Of a stretch of DNA of 64,000 bases, positions 49,754-58,933 are shown in pieces. The notes under the pieces are model-generated. The model ran no database searches. It was not told the DNA's origin and saw only the letters and a list, made by a program, of their open reading frames with translations. The stretch's first letter is position 1. Every line of letters starts with the position of its first letter. The position numbers were made by a program, and so were the translations under genes. Source of the DNA: Mycobacterium sp. 1245111.1 (lineage in GTDB: Bacteria > Actinomycetota > Actinomycetes > Mycobacteriales > Mycobacteriaceae); assembly GCF_001673405.1 (NCBI RefSeq), contig NZ_LZLV01000153.1:109462-173461 (forward strand), in the 5' to 3' direction.

Positions 49754-50838
49754 CGACACCGCTGAACCTGGACACCATCAAGAAGGCGCCCAAGGCGTTG
49801 CTGCACGACCATCTCGACGGTGGCCTGCGCCCGTCTACCGTGCTCGACATCGCGCGCCAGACCGGCTACGACGACCTGCCGGCCACCGACGTCGATGCGC
49901 TTGCACAATGGTTTCGCACCGCCTCGCACAGCGGATCGCTGGAGCGCTACCTGGAACCGTTCTCGCACACCGTCGCGGTGATGCAGACGCCTGAGTCGTT
50001 GCACCGCGTCGCCTTCGAATGCGTGGAGGACCTCTCGGAGGACTCGGTGGTCTATGCCGAGGTGCGGTTCGCCCCCGAACTGCACATCAACAAGGGGTTG
50101 TCGTTCGACGACGTGGTCGACGCGGTGCTCGCCGGGTTTGCCGACGGCGAGAAGGCGGCGTCGGCCGCCGGGCGTCCGATCGTGGTGCGCTGCCTGGTGA
50201 CCGCGATGCGGCACGCCGCGCTGTCGCGTGAGATCGCCGAGTTGGCGATCCGGTTCCGGGACAAGGGCGTCGTCGGTTTCGACATCGCCGGCGCGGAAGC
50301 CGGTTACCCGCCGACCCGGCATTTGGATGCATTCGAGTATATGCGAAACCACAATGCCCGCTTCACTATTCACGCAGGAGAGGCGTTCGGGCTGCCGTCC
50401 ATCCAGGAGGCGATCGCATTCTGCGGCGCCGACCGGCTGGGACATGGGGTGCGTATCGTCGACGACATCGACGTCGCCGACGACGGTGAGGTGCGGCTGG
50501 GTCGGCTCGCGTCGATCCTGCGGGACAAGCGAATTCCGCTCGAGATGTGCCCGAGCTCCAATGTGCAGACCGGAGCGGTTGCCAGCATCGCCGAGCATCC
50601 GTTCGACCTGTTGGCTCGCACGCGATTCCGGGTCACCGTCAACACCGACAACCGGCTGATGAGCGATACCACGATGACACGCGAGATGACCCATCTCGTC
50701 GAAACATTCGGCTACGGGTGGAGCGATCTGCTGCGGTTCACCGTCAACGCGATGAAGTCGGCGTTCATACCGTTCGACGAGCGGTTGGCACTCATCGACG
50801 AGGTGATCAAACCTCGTTACGCCGTGCTGGTGGGCTAG
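49750..50838 (+). CDS. add: Adenosine deaminase
   Basis: The protein has 362 residues of the TIM-barrel amidohydrolase type: LLHDHLDGGLRPS (metal HxH), VRFAPELHI, FTIHAGEAFGLPS (His and catalytic Glu), DRLGHGVRI, and VTVNTDNRLMS (metal Asp). It converts adenosine to inosine. Third gene of cdd-deoA-add; a hairpin follows at 50849-50898. Confidence 0.96.
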   Translation: MTTPLNLDTIKKAPKALLHDHLDGGLRPSTVLDIARQTGYDDLPATDVDALAQWFRTASHSGSLERYLEPFSHTVAVMQTPESLHRVAFECVEDLSEDSVVYAEVRFAPELHINKGLSFDDVVDAVLAGFADGEKAASAAGRPIVVRCLVTAMRHAALSREIAELAIRFRDKGVVGFDIAGAEAGYPPTRHLDAFEYMRNHNARFTIHAGEAFGLPSIQEAIAFCGADRLGHGVRIVDDIDVADDGEVRLGRLASILRDKRIPLEMCPSSNVQTGAVASIAEHPFDLLARTRFRVTVNTDNRLMSDTTMTREMTHLVETFGYGWSDLLRFTVNAMKSAFIPFDERLALIDEVIKPRYAVLVG

Positions 50839-50848
50839 CTGCTCACTC

Positions 50849-50898
50849 GCGCCGCAGGCGTGACTCTCGCATCATTAGTCGTCGCAGGCTTGCGGCGC
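50849..50898. terminator. Hairpin between convergent add and Rv3311-like genes
   Basis: GCGCCGCA (50849-50856) pairs perfectly with TGCGGCGC (50891-50898) over a 34-base loop that contains further GTCGCAGG-type pairing. It overlaps the last bases of the convergent gene. Confidence 0.5.
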
Positions 50899-52166
50899 TA
50901 TTCGCGCCTTAGCCGCGACTCGACGAAGCGCACGAGCTCTTCCCACTCCCGGACCGCCGCGGCGAAGGGAGCGGTGGGTTTGCTCGTCGAGTCGGGTTCC
51001 AGGACATAGGCGACCAGTTTGCCCAGCGGCTCGTCGATGTCGAGCGCCTTGTCGATCGTGCTGTCTTCGGAGTAATCCCCGAGATCGCGCAGGAACTCCA
51101 CGGCCAGCTCGAGTTGCTCGTGGTCGACCGCGTCGGGACCGGCCGCGAAGTCGTCGGCCAGCCCGCTCAGCACGTACACGTTGTCGTCGGTGATGTCGAC
51201 GTGCAGCGAGCCGTCGGTGGCCGCCGTGCGGATGTCGTCATAGGTGCTCAGGTCCGACAGGTCATGGTCGTGTTCGTCGGCCAGGTAGCGGGCCAGCGCG
51301 CGTTCCGAGCTGAACACGCTGATTCTTCCGTTGCGGCCCAAGAAGATTGGGCGTTCGTCGAAGTAGCAGCGCAACGTGTAGACGGTGCTGGTACCGGTCA
51401 TGATCGTGATCGGGTCGATGCCGACCTTCGCCCAGAAGTCCTCGTCGGCGCCGAGCACCACCTCGTCACCGGCCGCCCGGTGCGCCTCGGTGTGGTCCTC
51501 GACCGCAGTCTCGGGCTCCACTTCTTCGTCGACGGTCTCCGCCTCGGTCTCGAGCTCTTCTTCTTCGACGGGCTCGGCCAACTCGGCCGCGGCGGCCTCC
51601 GCGACTTTGGCGTCCACGTCGGGGATGCTGACGATGTTGTCGACGGCGCCGAGCACGTCGTCCCAGCCCCGCCCGACGACGTCGGCGATCGCGTGCCAGC
51701 GCTTGAGCCCGGCCTTGCCGGTGAAGTGATCGATGCCGCCACTCAGCGAGCCCAGCGTCGGGTTGCCGTTGAAGAACTTCATCACCGCCGGCAGCTCACA
51801 GACCGAGCCGATCGAGGAGACGATCGTCAACGCGTTGGCCAGCGTTGCCACCGACTCCTCGGTCGGCTTCTCCGAAACCACATCTTCGACCGCGACCAGG
51901 TCGAAATGCTTGTCCTCGGCGGGCTCCAGCTTGTGGGCGTTGGCCTCGGTCAGCGCCTGCCACGACGGATGATCGACGAGATCGTTGTCCTTATTGGTGC
52001 GCACGAACGCAACCAGGTCCGCAGGAGTCTCGAAGGTGTAGAGGTCTTCGTCCTTACCCAGGAACGCCTCCCACTCGTCACCGGCGTCGCGCCAGCGGGG
52101 CGCCCACACGGTGTAGCGGTCGCCGTCGGTCAGGCTCAAGCGGATAGGCACGAGGTCAGCAGCCAT
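50898..52166 (-). CDS. Acidic actinobacterial protein of unknown function (Rv3311-like)
   Basis: The protein has 422 residues from the ATG at 52166 (MAADLVPIRLSLTDGDRYTV); a longer upstream frame overlaps sapM and is rejected. It is markedly acidic, with a Glu-rich spacer at about 190-235 (EEEELETEAETVDEEVEPE). The flanking halves look related: each has a TVWAP/TLRCYF strand, a FLGKD/FLGRN turn and a LVAFV/LARYL helix, suggesting a duplicated domain. It is sometimes labelled primosomal protein in databases; nothing visible supports that. Conserved next to sapM in mycobacteria. Confidence 0.8.
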   Translation of the reverse strand: MAADLVPIRLSLTDGDRYTVWAPRWRDAGDEWEAFLGKDEDLYTFETPADLVAFVRTNKDNDLVDHPSWQALTEANAHKLEPAEDKHFDLVAVEDVVSEKPTEESVATLANALTIVSSIGSVCELPAVMKFFNGNPTLGSLSGGIDHFTGKAGLKRWHAIADVVGRGWDDVLGAVDNIVSIPDVDAKVAEAAAAELAEPVEEEELETEAETVDEEVEPETAVEDHTEAHRAAGDEVVLGADEDFWAKVGIDPITIMTGTSTVYTLRCYFDERPIFLGRNGRISVFSSERALARYLADEHDHDLSDLSTYDDIRTAATDGSLHVDITDDNVYVLSGLADDFAAGPDAVDHEQLELAVEFLRDLGDYSEDSTIDKALDIDEPLGKLVAYVLEPDSTSKPTAPFAAAVREWEELVRFVESRLRRE

Positions 52167-52204
52167 GCGGCACACAATAGCGACGGGCGCCCACCGGACC
52201 GGGG

Positions 52205-53104
52205 TCAGGCACCCCAGATGCCGGTGATCGCGGGGGCTCTGGTCGCGTAGCCGAGCTTGGGCAGCCCGTACATCTGCTCGAGGGTGGACAGCACGTTGTA
52301 GTGGCTGATCGTCTGGTCGTAGGTGCCGGGCCGGACGCCGGCGCCGTAGATCACCGTCGGGATCTGGTTGCGCGACGTGTTGTCGTCCTCGTCCCAGGTC
52401 AGTATCAGCAGGCTGTTGTTGGCCCGCGCCCACGAGGCGTACTGCGAGAGGTTTTGGTACAGCCACTGGTCGCCCTGCGCGATCGACCCGTCGTGCATGT
52501 CGTTGTCGAGGTTCGGGATGACCATCGAGACGGTCGGCAGGCTGGCGTAATTCGCCGGCGCCGGAAACGCGGAGAACGGCAGCGACCGGTTCGCGGGGAT
52601 GTTGGTGAAGCTGGCCCATGGCACGTGCTTGCGGGCATATTTGCCCGCCCGGCAATCCTCGGAGCCCGGCGCGGGCAGGCTTTCGGCGAAGCCCACGAAC
52701 GTGTAGCCGGCCCCGAGTAGCTGCGAGCCGAGGTTGGGTTGGTTGCCGGCGTTGACCGGGCAGACGTTGTCTTTGACCAGGGTGTCGCCGGCGAACAACG
52801 CGTAGTAATTGGGTTCGCTGGGATGCACCTCGGCGAAGGACTGCGACATCATCGCGCCGCCGGCGGCCAGCTGGTTGATGAACGGGGCCGCCTTGTTGCC
52901 GATGATGTTGGACTGCGAGCGGTTCTCCTCGACCACGATCACGACGTGGGCGGGGGTCGGGACCGCCGCGGCGGTCATGTCGACCGGCTCGTCACCCGTG
53001 TGAGGCGGGGTCGGCCACCACATCGCCGCGGTCGCGACCGTCAGCACGCCGAACAGGCTGAGCGCTCGATCTCGCCTGCCCGTGCGGGCCGGTCGGCGTT
53101 GCAT
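52205..53104 (-). CDS. sapM: SapM-type secreted acid phosphatase
   Basis: The protein has 299 residues, the length of M. tuberculosis SapM as I recall. A basic N-terminus and hydrophobic stretch (ALSLFGVLTVATAAMWW) form the export signal. The phosphoesterase core has HVVIVVEENRSQSNIIGN, HPSEPNYYALFAGDT, VIPNLDNDMHDGSIAQGD and LILTWDEDDNTSRNQIPT. SapM dephosphorylates PI3P on phagosomes and blocks their maturation in pathogenic mycobacteria. Presence of a full-length gene here suggests, but does not prove, a host-associated species. Confidence 0.9.
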   Translation of the reverse strand: MQRRPARTGRRDRALSLFGVLTVATAAMWWPTPPHTGDEPVDMTAAAVPTPAHVVIVVEENRSQSNIIGNKAAPFINQLAAGGAMMSQSFAEVHPSEPNYYALFAGDTLVKDNVCPVNAGNQPNLGSQLLGAGYTFVGFAESLPAPGSEDCRAGKYARKHVPWASFTNIPANRSLPFSAFPAPANYASLPTVSMVIPNLDNDMHDGSIAQGDQWLYQNLSQYASWARANNSLLILTWDEDDNTSRNQIPTVIYGAGVRPGTYDQTISHYNVLSTLEQMYGLPKLGYATRAPAITGIWGA

Positions 53105-53270
53105 GGCGGCAGTATATGAGCAGTTCGGAGGCCCAGTCGGGACGCGCGGGGCCGTGTCGTTCTCGGCTTTCCTGAGAAATTTTTACAACTTTGCCGTATT
53201 GCGTGGCGGGCCCCCTTACGATTCAGCCACGCAGGGTCGGGGGTGCCGTCCGCGGGCATGGAGGTTTGCG

Positions 53271-54659
53271 ATGACGGTTGCGATGACGGCTGCGCGGACT
53301 CGCTCGATGGGTGTCGTGATGGCGGCGGCCGCGTGCGCCACCGCGATGAGCATGACACCGGCCTTCCAGTCCGGGGTGCGGGCGTTGATGGCCGAGGTCG
53401 GTCTGGTCGCCAACGAGGGCTGGATCATGGGCGGCACCGGCAACCCGTTACCCGACTCGAACTACCTGAGCAGCGTCGAGCAGCTTTACCTGCCGTCGGG
53501 CTACAGCTACCAGGCGCTGGAGACTCCAGAACAGTTCTGCCCGATCATCTGCTCGCCGACACAGGACAACCTGAACTTCGGGGATTCGGTGACCAAAGGC
53601 GTCGATGCGCTTAACGGCGCTCCGAAGCTGGCGCTGGACGCGGGCACCAACGAAGTCTCGGTGCTCGGCTACTCGCAGAGCGCGACCGTCGCCACGGTCT
53701 GGATGAACGAACTCATCAACAGTCACGATCCCAACTTGGACAACCTGCACGTCACGCTGCTCGCTGACCCGAACAACCCGGTCAGTGGCATCCTGGACCG
53801 CTTCCAATTCCCGGATGGCGTCGGCCAGTTCAGCCTGGATCCTGAGCCGCAACACGTTCCGTTCCTCGGCATTCCGATGGGCCTGGACCCGACACCGACC
53901 ACCGGCATCGACACCGACATCTACATCGGCGAGTACGACGGCTGGGCCAACTTCCCGTCCGACCCGCTCAATCTGTTCGCGGTGGGCAACGCGCTGCTCG
54001 GCATCGAGACCGTCCACCCCTACTACCCCGACCCCGATCCCGGCGTGAACCTCGACGTCGACCACATCATCGACCTCGGCAAGATCGGTGACACGAACTT
54101 CTACGCGATCCCCGCGCCGCTGCCGTCGCTGGCGTTCATGTACGACGGCGGCCCGGCCGGGCGCTTCTTCTACGACAGCTTCAACCCGTTCGCGAGCCTG
54201 GTGAACAACTGGGGCTACGGCAATCCCGGCGACCCGGACGCGGGCGTCGGGATCCCCGGCGCCGATCCGATCGGGGTGGCCGGACCCTGGCAGGTCGACG
54301 CCTACGGCCAGCTGGCGCTGTCCGACGGTGCCGGCTTCTTCGACAAAATGGATCCGCTGCAGATGCTAGCCGGCGTGGAATATGCTGCGGCGCATACGGT
54401 TATCGACCCAATCAACGACCTGCTGGCCGATGCCGGGCAGTCCCCACTGCCCGCGTCGTTCGTCGATGCCCTGCTCTCCCCATACGACCTGACTAACCAG
54501 CTGGACGTGTCGCTGCTGACGTCGTGGGCTGATCTGACGGCTAGCATGCCGTCGGTGGCCCCGGACGTGATCTTCGACGGCTCGCCGCTGATCTCCGGGC
54601 AGCCGCTGGTCGACCTGGTCGGCTACGGGTTCGACGTCTTCAACTTCTTCGGCGCCTAG
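53271..54659 (+). CDS. PE-PPE-domain serine hydrolase
   Basis: The protein has 462 residues from the ATG at 53271 with GGAGG upstream. It begins with a signal-like hydrophobic segment (SMGVVMAAAACATAMSM) instead of a PE or PPE domain. The PE-PPE alpha/beta-hydrolase domain (about 60-290) has the nucleophile elbow VLGYSQSATVA and the following MNELINSHDPNLDNLHVTL, ADPNNPVSGILDRF and DIYIGEYDGWANFP motifs. Family members are esterases or acyltransferases acting on mycobacterial lipids, for example Chp-type trehalose lipid transferases. Substrate is unknown. Confidence 0.87.
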   Translation: MTVAMTAARTRSMGVVMAAAACATAMSMTPAFQSGVRALMAEVGLVANEGWIMGGTGNPLPDSNYLSSVEQLYLPSGYSYQALETPEQFCPIICSPTQDNLNFGDSVTKGVDALNGAPKLALDAGTNEVSVLGYSQSATVATVWMNELINSHDPNLDNLHVTLLADPNNPVSGILDRFQFPDGVGQFSLDPEPQHVPFLGIPMGLDPTPTTGIDTDIYIGEYDGWANFPSDPLNLFAVGNALLGIETVHPYYPDPDPGVNLDVDHIIDLGKIGDTNFYAIPAPLPSLAFMYDGGPAGRFFYDSFNPFASLVNNWGYGNPGDPDAGVGIPGADPIGVAGPWQVDAYGQLALSDGAGFFDKMDPLQMLAGVEYAAAHTVIDPINDLLADAGQSPLPASFVDALLSPYDLTNQLDVSLLTSWADLTASMPSVAPDVIFDGSPLISGQPLVDLVGYGFDVFNFFGA

Positions 54660-54687
54660 GAGCGCGCAGACGGTAGGGTCACGTCGC

Positions 54688-55311
54688 GTGGACGTGCGTG
54701 TGGTGAACCACCCGTTGGCCGCGGTGCGGCTGGCCGCCCTGCGCGACGAGAGCACCGACAACGCCGGATTTCGCGTGGCCCTGGGTGAGCTGTCCCTGAT
54801 GCTGGTCTACGAGGCGACCCGCGACGTGCCACGCCAAACCGTCACCGTGCGTACGCCGTTGGCCGAAACCGCCGGGGCGCAGCTCGTCACGCCGCCGCTG
54901 TTGGTGGCGGTGCTGCGGGCCGGGCTCGGCATGGTCGAGTCGGCCCAGGTGCTGTTGCCGGAAGCGTCGGTGGGGTTCGTCGGCGTCGCCCGTGACGAGG
55001 AAACCGCGTTGCCCACACAGTATTTGGAGTCGCTGCCCGACGATCTGGCCGGCCGGCCGGTGATCGTGCTCGACCCGATGCTGGCCACCGGCGGCTCGAT
55101 GAAGCACGCCGTCGGCCTGTTACAGCAGCGCGGCGCCGACAATGTGACCGTGGTGTGTGTGGTCGCGGCCCCGGAAGGCATTGCGGCACTGGAGAAAGCA
55201 GCGCCGCAGGCACGCCTGTTCACCGCGGCGGTCGACGACGGCCTCGACGACAACGCCTACATCGTGCCCGGCCTCGGCGACGCCGGCGACCGTCAGTTCG
55301 GCCCGCGCTGA
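54688..55311 (+). CDS. upp: Uracil phosphoribosyltransferase
   Basis: The protein has 207 residues from a GTG at 54688. LLVAVLRAGLGMVESAQVLL, GFVGVARDEET, the PRPP loop VIVLDPMLATGGSMKHAV and the C-terminal AYIVPGLGDAGDRQFG uracil-binding segment are complete. It converts uracil and PRPP to UMP. Convergent with pmmB with one base between stops. Confidence 0.97.
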   Translation: MDVRVVNHPLAAVRLAALRDESTDNAGFRVALGELSLMLVYEATRDVPRQTVTVRTPLAETAGAQLVTPPLLVAVLRAGLGMVESAQVLLPEASVGFVGVARDEETALPTQYLESLPDDLAGRPVIVLDPMLATGGSMKHAVGLLQQRGADNVTVVCVVAAPEGIAALEKAAPQARLFTAAVDDGLDDNAYIVPGLGDAGDRQFGPR

Positions 55312-55312
55312 G

Positions 55313-56884
55313 CTACCAGTCTTTGACGGTGGTCGTGAGCTCATCGCGCAGCGCGTCGGCACGACCACGGTCGCCGGACCGGACCTCGACGTAGAACTTG
55401 ACCTTCGGTTCGGTGCCTGACGGTCGCACCACCACCCGGGCCGTCGTATCGCCGTCGCTGCCGGTGAAGATCAACGCGTCCGTTCTCGGCAGCAGATCCG
55501 TTGTGGTGACCTCGAATCCGGCGAGCCGGTCGGGCGGCGTAGCCCGCAGACGGCGCAGCAGCGCGGCGGCCTGGTCTGCGTCGGAGACAGGACGCGACAC
55601 CGCGGCGCCGCTGTGCACCCCGAAGCGCTGGGCCAGGTCGTCGAGCGCATCCAGTACCGATCGCCGCGATTGCCTGAGCGTTGCGACCAGATCGCACACC
55701 AACACCGCGGCGCTGATGCCGTCCTTGTCGCGCACCGCCGCCGGGTCGACGCAATGTCCGATGGCTTCCTCGTAGGCGTACACCAGCGTGCTGCCGGGTA
55801 GATCGGCGTCGGCGCGGGCCAGCCACTTGAAACCGGTCAACGTCTCGACATGTCGGGCGCCCCAGTACGCGGCGATCGCCGCGAGCATCCGCGACGACAC
55901 CACCGTGGAGGCCACCACGGCGTTCGCCGTGCTGGCCTGCGAAAGGATGTAATCGCCTAGCAGCCAACCGGTTTCGTCGCCGGACAGCATCCGCCAGCCG
56001 GTTGTGGTGGGGACGCCGACCGCACATCGGTCGGCGTCGGGGTCGAGCGCGATAGCGACGTCGGCGTCGACGTCGGCGGCCAGCGCCAGCAGCGCGTCGG
56101 TGGCGCCGGGTTCCTCGGGGTTGGGGAAGCTGACGGTGGGAAAGTCGGGGTCGGGCGTGAACTGACTCGCGACGGTGTGCACGTCGGTGAGGCCGGCGCG
56201 CCGCAGCGTCTCGACGGCCACGCCGCCGCCCACCCCATGCAGAGCGGTCAACGCCACCCGAATCGGGCCCGAGCTCGAGCGCCGGACGCCGGCGGCCCGG
56301 TCGATGTATTGCTCGACGAGCGTGGAGTCGGCGGGCTCGACGGAAGTCCGGGCGATCTCGTCGGCGAATGGTGCCGCGGCGATGGCATTTTCGATCTCAC
56401 GGTCGGTGGGGGAGACGATCTGGATGCCGCCGTCCAGGTACACCTTGTAACCGTTGTCGGCGGGTGGGTTGTGCGACGCGGTGATCTGAACTCCAGCCGC
56501 CGCGCCGGTCAGCCGGACGGCGAATGCGAGCACCGGAGTGGGCGCCGGATGGGGTAGCAGCGTCACCGAAAAGCCCTCGGCGGCAAGCACTTCAGCCGCA
56601 GCGGTGGCGAAGGAGGCAGACCCGTGTCGAGCATCGCGGCCGACGATCACGGTCGATCCGGCAAGTCCGCGGGCATCGAGCACCCGCGCCAGCGCCCAGG
56701 TGGCACGTAACACCACCGCGAGATTCATCGCGTCCGGCCCGCCGCGCAATGGGCCCCGAAGTCCGGCGGTGCCGAATGACAGCGGGTGGGAAAACCGCTC
56801 CGCCAGTTCGTCTTTGCCGCATCGGGCGAGTTCGGCGGCCGTCACGGGGTCGGGGTCGTGCGCTATCCAGTCCTCCGGATTCAC
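55313..56884 (-). CDS. pmmB: Phosphomannomutase/phosphoglucomutase family enzyme PmmB
   Basis: The protein has 523 residues. LSFGTAGLRGPLRGGPDAMN at the N-terminus, the phosphoserine loop QITASHNPPADNGYKVY, the metal loop ALDPDADRCAVGVP, a sugar-binding GFKWLARAD and AYEEAIGHCVDP, and the phosphate site VVRPSGTEPKVKFYVEV define an alpha-D-phosphohexomutase. In nucleoside clusters such enzymes can act as phosphopentomutase, which would fit deoA and deoD by converting (deoxy)ribose-1-phosphate to the 5-phosphate. It lies 9 bp after deoD. Confidence 0.93.
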   Translation of the reverse strand: MNPEDWIAHDPDPVTAAELARCGKDELAERFSHPLSFGTAGLRGPLRGGPDAMNLAVVLRATWALARVLDARGLAGSTVIVGRDARHGSASFATAAAEVLAAEGFSVTLLPHPAPTPVLAFAVRLTGAAAGVQITASHNPPADNGYKVYLDGGIQIVSPTDREIENAIAAAPFADEIARTSVEPADSTLVEQYIDRAAGVRRSSSGPIRVALTALHGVGGGVAVETLRRAGLTDVHTVASQFTPDPDFPTVSFPNPEEPGATDALLALAADVDADVAIALDPDADRCAVGVPTTTGWRMLSGDETGWLLGDYILSQASTANAVVASTVVSSRMLAAIAAYWGARHVETLTGFKWLARADADLPGSTLVYAYEEAIGHCVDPAAVRDKDGISAAVLVCDLVATLRQSRRSVLDALDDLAQRFGVHSGAAVSRPVSDADQAAALLRRLRATPPDRLAGFEVTTTDLLPRTDALIFTGSDGDTTARVVVRPSGTEPKVKFYVEVRSGDRGRADALRDELTTTVKDW

Positions 56885-56893
56885 GTGGTCCCG

Positions 56894-57673
56894 CTACAGC
56901 CGGGCGACCACGTCGGCCAGCAGCGAACCCATCCGGGCCGCCGAGTCGGCGCCGGCCTCGAGCACCTCGATGTGGCTGAGCGGCTCGCCGGTGATTCCCG
57001 CCGCCATGTTGGTGACCAGCGAGACTCCGAGCACCTCGGCGCCGGCGGCCCGAGCGGCGATCGTCTCGTGCACGGTGGACATCCCGACCAGGTCGGCACC
57101 CAACGTGCGCAGCATCCGGATCTCGGCGGGGGTCTCGAAGTGTGGGCCCGGCAGCCCGGCGTAGACGCCTTCGGCAAGCCCCGGCTCGACCTGGCGGGCC
57201 AGCGCCCGCAGACGTGGCGCGTACGCGTCGACCATGTCGACGAACTGGGCCCCGACCAACGGAGACCGCGCGGTCAGGTTGAGGTGGTCGCTGATCAGCA
57301 CCGGCTGGCCCACGGCTAAGTCCTCTCGCACCGCGCCGGCGGCGTTGGTCAGCACGACCACGCGGGCGCCCGCCGCGCACGCGGTGCGCACCGGGTGGAC
57401 CACGTGCTGCAGGTCATGGCCTTCGTAGGGATGCACGCGACCGGCCAACACCAGGACGCGGTGACTGCCGATGCCCACCGACAGCACCTGGCCGGCGTGC
57501 CCGGCCGCCGACGGCGGGATGAATTCCGGTATCGCGGCCATCGACAGCATCGCGGTCGGCGGGCCGAGGGCGGCCACGGCCGGCGCCCAGCCGGAACCCA
57601 GCACGATCGCTACGTCGTGTTCGCCGATGCCGACCTTGTCGGCGATGAACTGCGCTGCGGTTTCTGCGAGCAC
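56894..57673 (-). CDS. deoD: Purine nucleoside phosphorylase
   Basis: The protein has 259 residues from the GTG at 57673. AIVLGSGWAPAVAAL (phosphate site), AGRVHPYEGHDLQHVVHPVR, VVLTNAAGAV, GLPGPHFETPAEIRMLRTLG and VGMSTVHETIAARAAG show the trimeric class II PNP type. It splits inosine and guanosine. Upstream 10 bp away is a MarR regulator gene in the same direction. Confidence 0.95.
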   Translation of the reverse strand: MLAETAAQFIADKVGIGEHDVAIVLGSGWAPAVAALGPPTAMLSMAAIPEFIPPSAAGHAGQVLSVGIGSHRVLVLAGRVHPYEGHDLQHVVHPVRTACAAGARVVVLTNAAGAVREDLAVGQPVLISDHLNLTARSPLVGAQFVDMVDAYAPRLRALARQVEPGLAEGVYAGLPGPHFETPAEIRMLRTLGADLVGMSTVHETIAARAAGAEVLGVSLVTNMAAGITGEPLSHIEVLEAGADSAARMGSLLADVVARL

Positions 57674-57683
57674 AGTGGGCAGC

Positions 57684-58115
57684 CTAATCGGCACCCCGCC
57701 TGCTGAGTTGGTCCAGCGCGCGCAGGAAGACGTCGCGCTCGATCGCGGAAAGCTGGCCCAGCCACTGCTCCTCGCCGCGCTGGATGTCCGCCTGCACCGC
57801 GTCCTTGATCGAGCGGCCGGAATCGGTGATGGCCAGCAGGCGTGCTCGACGATCGTCGGGGTCGGGCATCCGCTCGATGTAGCCGTGGCCCTGCAGCTCG
57901 TCAAGCGTCGGGATGATGCGCGTCTTGTCGGCGCCGATCGCCTCGGCGAGCGCGGCCTGGGTACGGATCGGCGAGCGGTCCAAGGCGCTCAGCACGATAT
58001 AGCCCCACATCGACACGCCGTGCGCCGCCAGCACCGGCATCTCGGCGGCCAGCGTCTGGCGACCCAGCTCCGCCAGCATCTCCGCGAGGTCCCGTCGCGC
58101 GGCCTTTCGCACCAT
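57684..58115 (-). CDS. MarR family transcriptional regulator
   Basis: The protein has 143 residues from the ATG at 58115; the longer frame upstream is antisense to the neighbouring gene. MarR winged helix: ALDRSPIRTQAALAEAIGAD, KTRIIPTLDELQGHGYIERM and wing DPDDRRARLLAITDSG. It is likely an autorepressor that also controls the divergent DinB-like gene, sharing a 51-bp gap containing two 13-bp direct repeats. Confidence 0.9.
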   Translation of the reverse strand: MVRKAARRDLAEMLAELGRQTLAAEMPVLAAHGVSMWGYIVLSALDRSPIRTQAALAEAIGADKTRIIPTLDELQGHGYIERMPDPDDRRARLLAITDSGRSIKDAVQADIQRGEEQWLGQLSAIERDVFLRALDQLSRRGAD

Positions 58116-58135
58116 CCGGCGATGATAAGGCTGGA

Positions 58136-58165
58136 CATACAATAAGCGAGCGCATACGATAAGCG
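58136..58165. promoter_or_regulatory. 13-bp direct repeats, candidate MarR-regulator sites
   Basis: CATACAATAAGCG (58136-58148) and CATACGATAAGCG (58153-58165), 17 bp apart, fill the gap between the divergent MarR and DinB-like genes and reach the ATG of the latter. They are direct, not inverted, which is unusual for MarR operators. Confidence 0.55.
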
Positions 58166-58166
58166 G

Positions 58167-58793
58167 ATGCCTATAAATACTGATCTTCGACCCTTGCATC
58201 GAATCGCTGTCTTGTCCTCGGTCGACGTCGTCTCGGCCGTCACCACCGCCGATCTGTCCAGGCCGACGCCCTGTGCCGGCTGGAACCTCGCCGACCTGCT
58301 CACCCACATGACCGTCCAGCACCGTGGATTTGCCGCCGCCGCACGCGGTCACGGCGCCGACGAGGCGGTATGGCAGACCGGCACCGTCGACCAGGAAGTG
58401 GCGGTCGATCCCGGTGGCACCTACGCGGCGGCCGCCGCTGACGTCATCGACGCGTTCGCGGGCGACGGCGTGCTCGAATCGTCGTTCGTGCTGCCCGAAC
58501 TCGGGGCCGATGCGTCCTTCCCGGGCGAGATGGCGATCGGCTTCCACTACATCGACTACGTGGTGCACGGCTGGGATGTGGCCCGCACGCTGGGCCGGTC
58601 CTACGAGCTTCCCGCCGACGTGCTGGCGGCCGCGGTGCCGTTGGCGTTCTTTGTGCCCGACGGCGACTTCCGTGCCATCGAGAACGCGCCGTTCGGCCCG
58701 GCCATCCCGTCGGTGGATTCGACCAGCGACTTCGATCGCATCCTGGCCCATCTCGGCCGGTCACCACAGTGGACCGCGGCAGCGGTCGCATGA
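58167..58793 (+). CDS. DinB/mycothiol-dependent maleylpyruvate isomerase-like metal protein (TIGR03086 type)
   Basis: The protein has 208 residues. TTADLSRPTPCAGWNLADLL and THMTVQHRGFAAAARGHG give the first metal His region, and FHYIDYVVHGWDVARTLG the second, as in the four-helix DinB_2 / MDMPI N-terminal family (TIGR03086). Members use mycothiol or bind a metal; many appear in detoxification. Control by the adjacent MarR protein agrees with a xenobiotic role. Confidence 0.82.
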   Translation: MPINTDLRPLHRIAVLSSVDVVSAVTTADLSRPTPCAGWNLADLLTHMTVQHRGFAAAARGHGADEAVWQTGTVDQEVAVDPGGTYAAAAADVIDAFAGDGVLESSFVLPELGADASFPGEMAIGFHYIDYVVHGWDVARTLGRSYELPADVLAAAVPLAFFVPDGDFRAIENAPFGPAIPSVDSTSDFDRILAHLGRSPQWTAAAVA

Positions 58794-58933
58794 CGACGAC
58801 GTGGCGCACCCGGGTGCGAACCGCCGGGTGGGATGACGCGAGATTCGTCCCGGCGCAGGCTTGGCTTCGCGCCGAAGAGCGCATACGCACGCCGCGCGAC
58901 ATGTGAGAGCCGCGGCGGTGAGATACTGCGACG

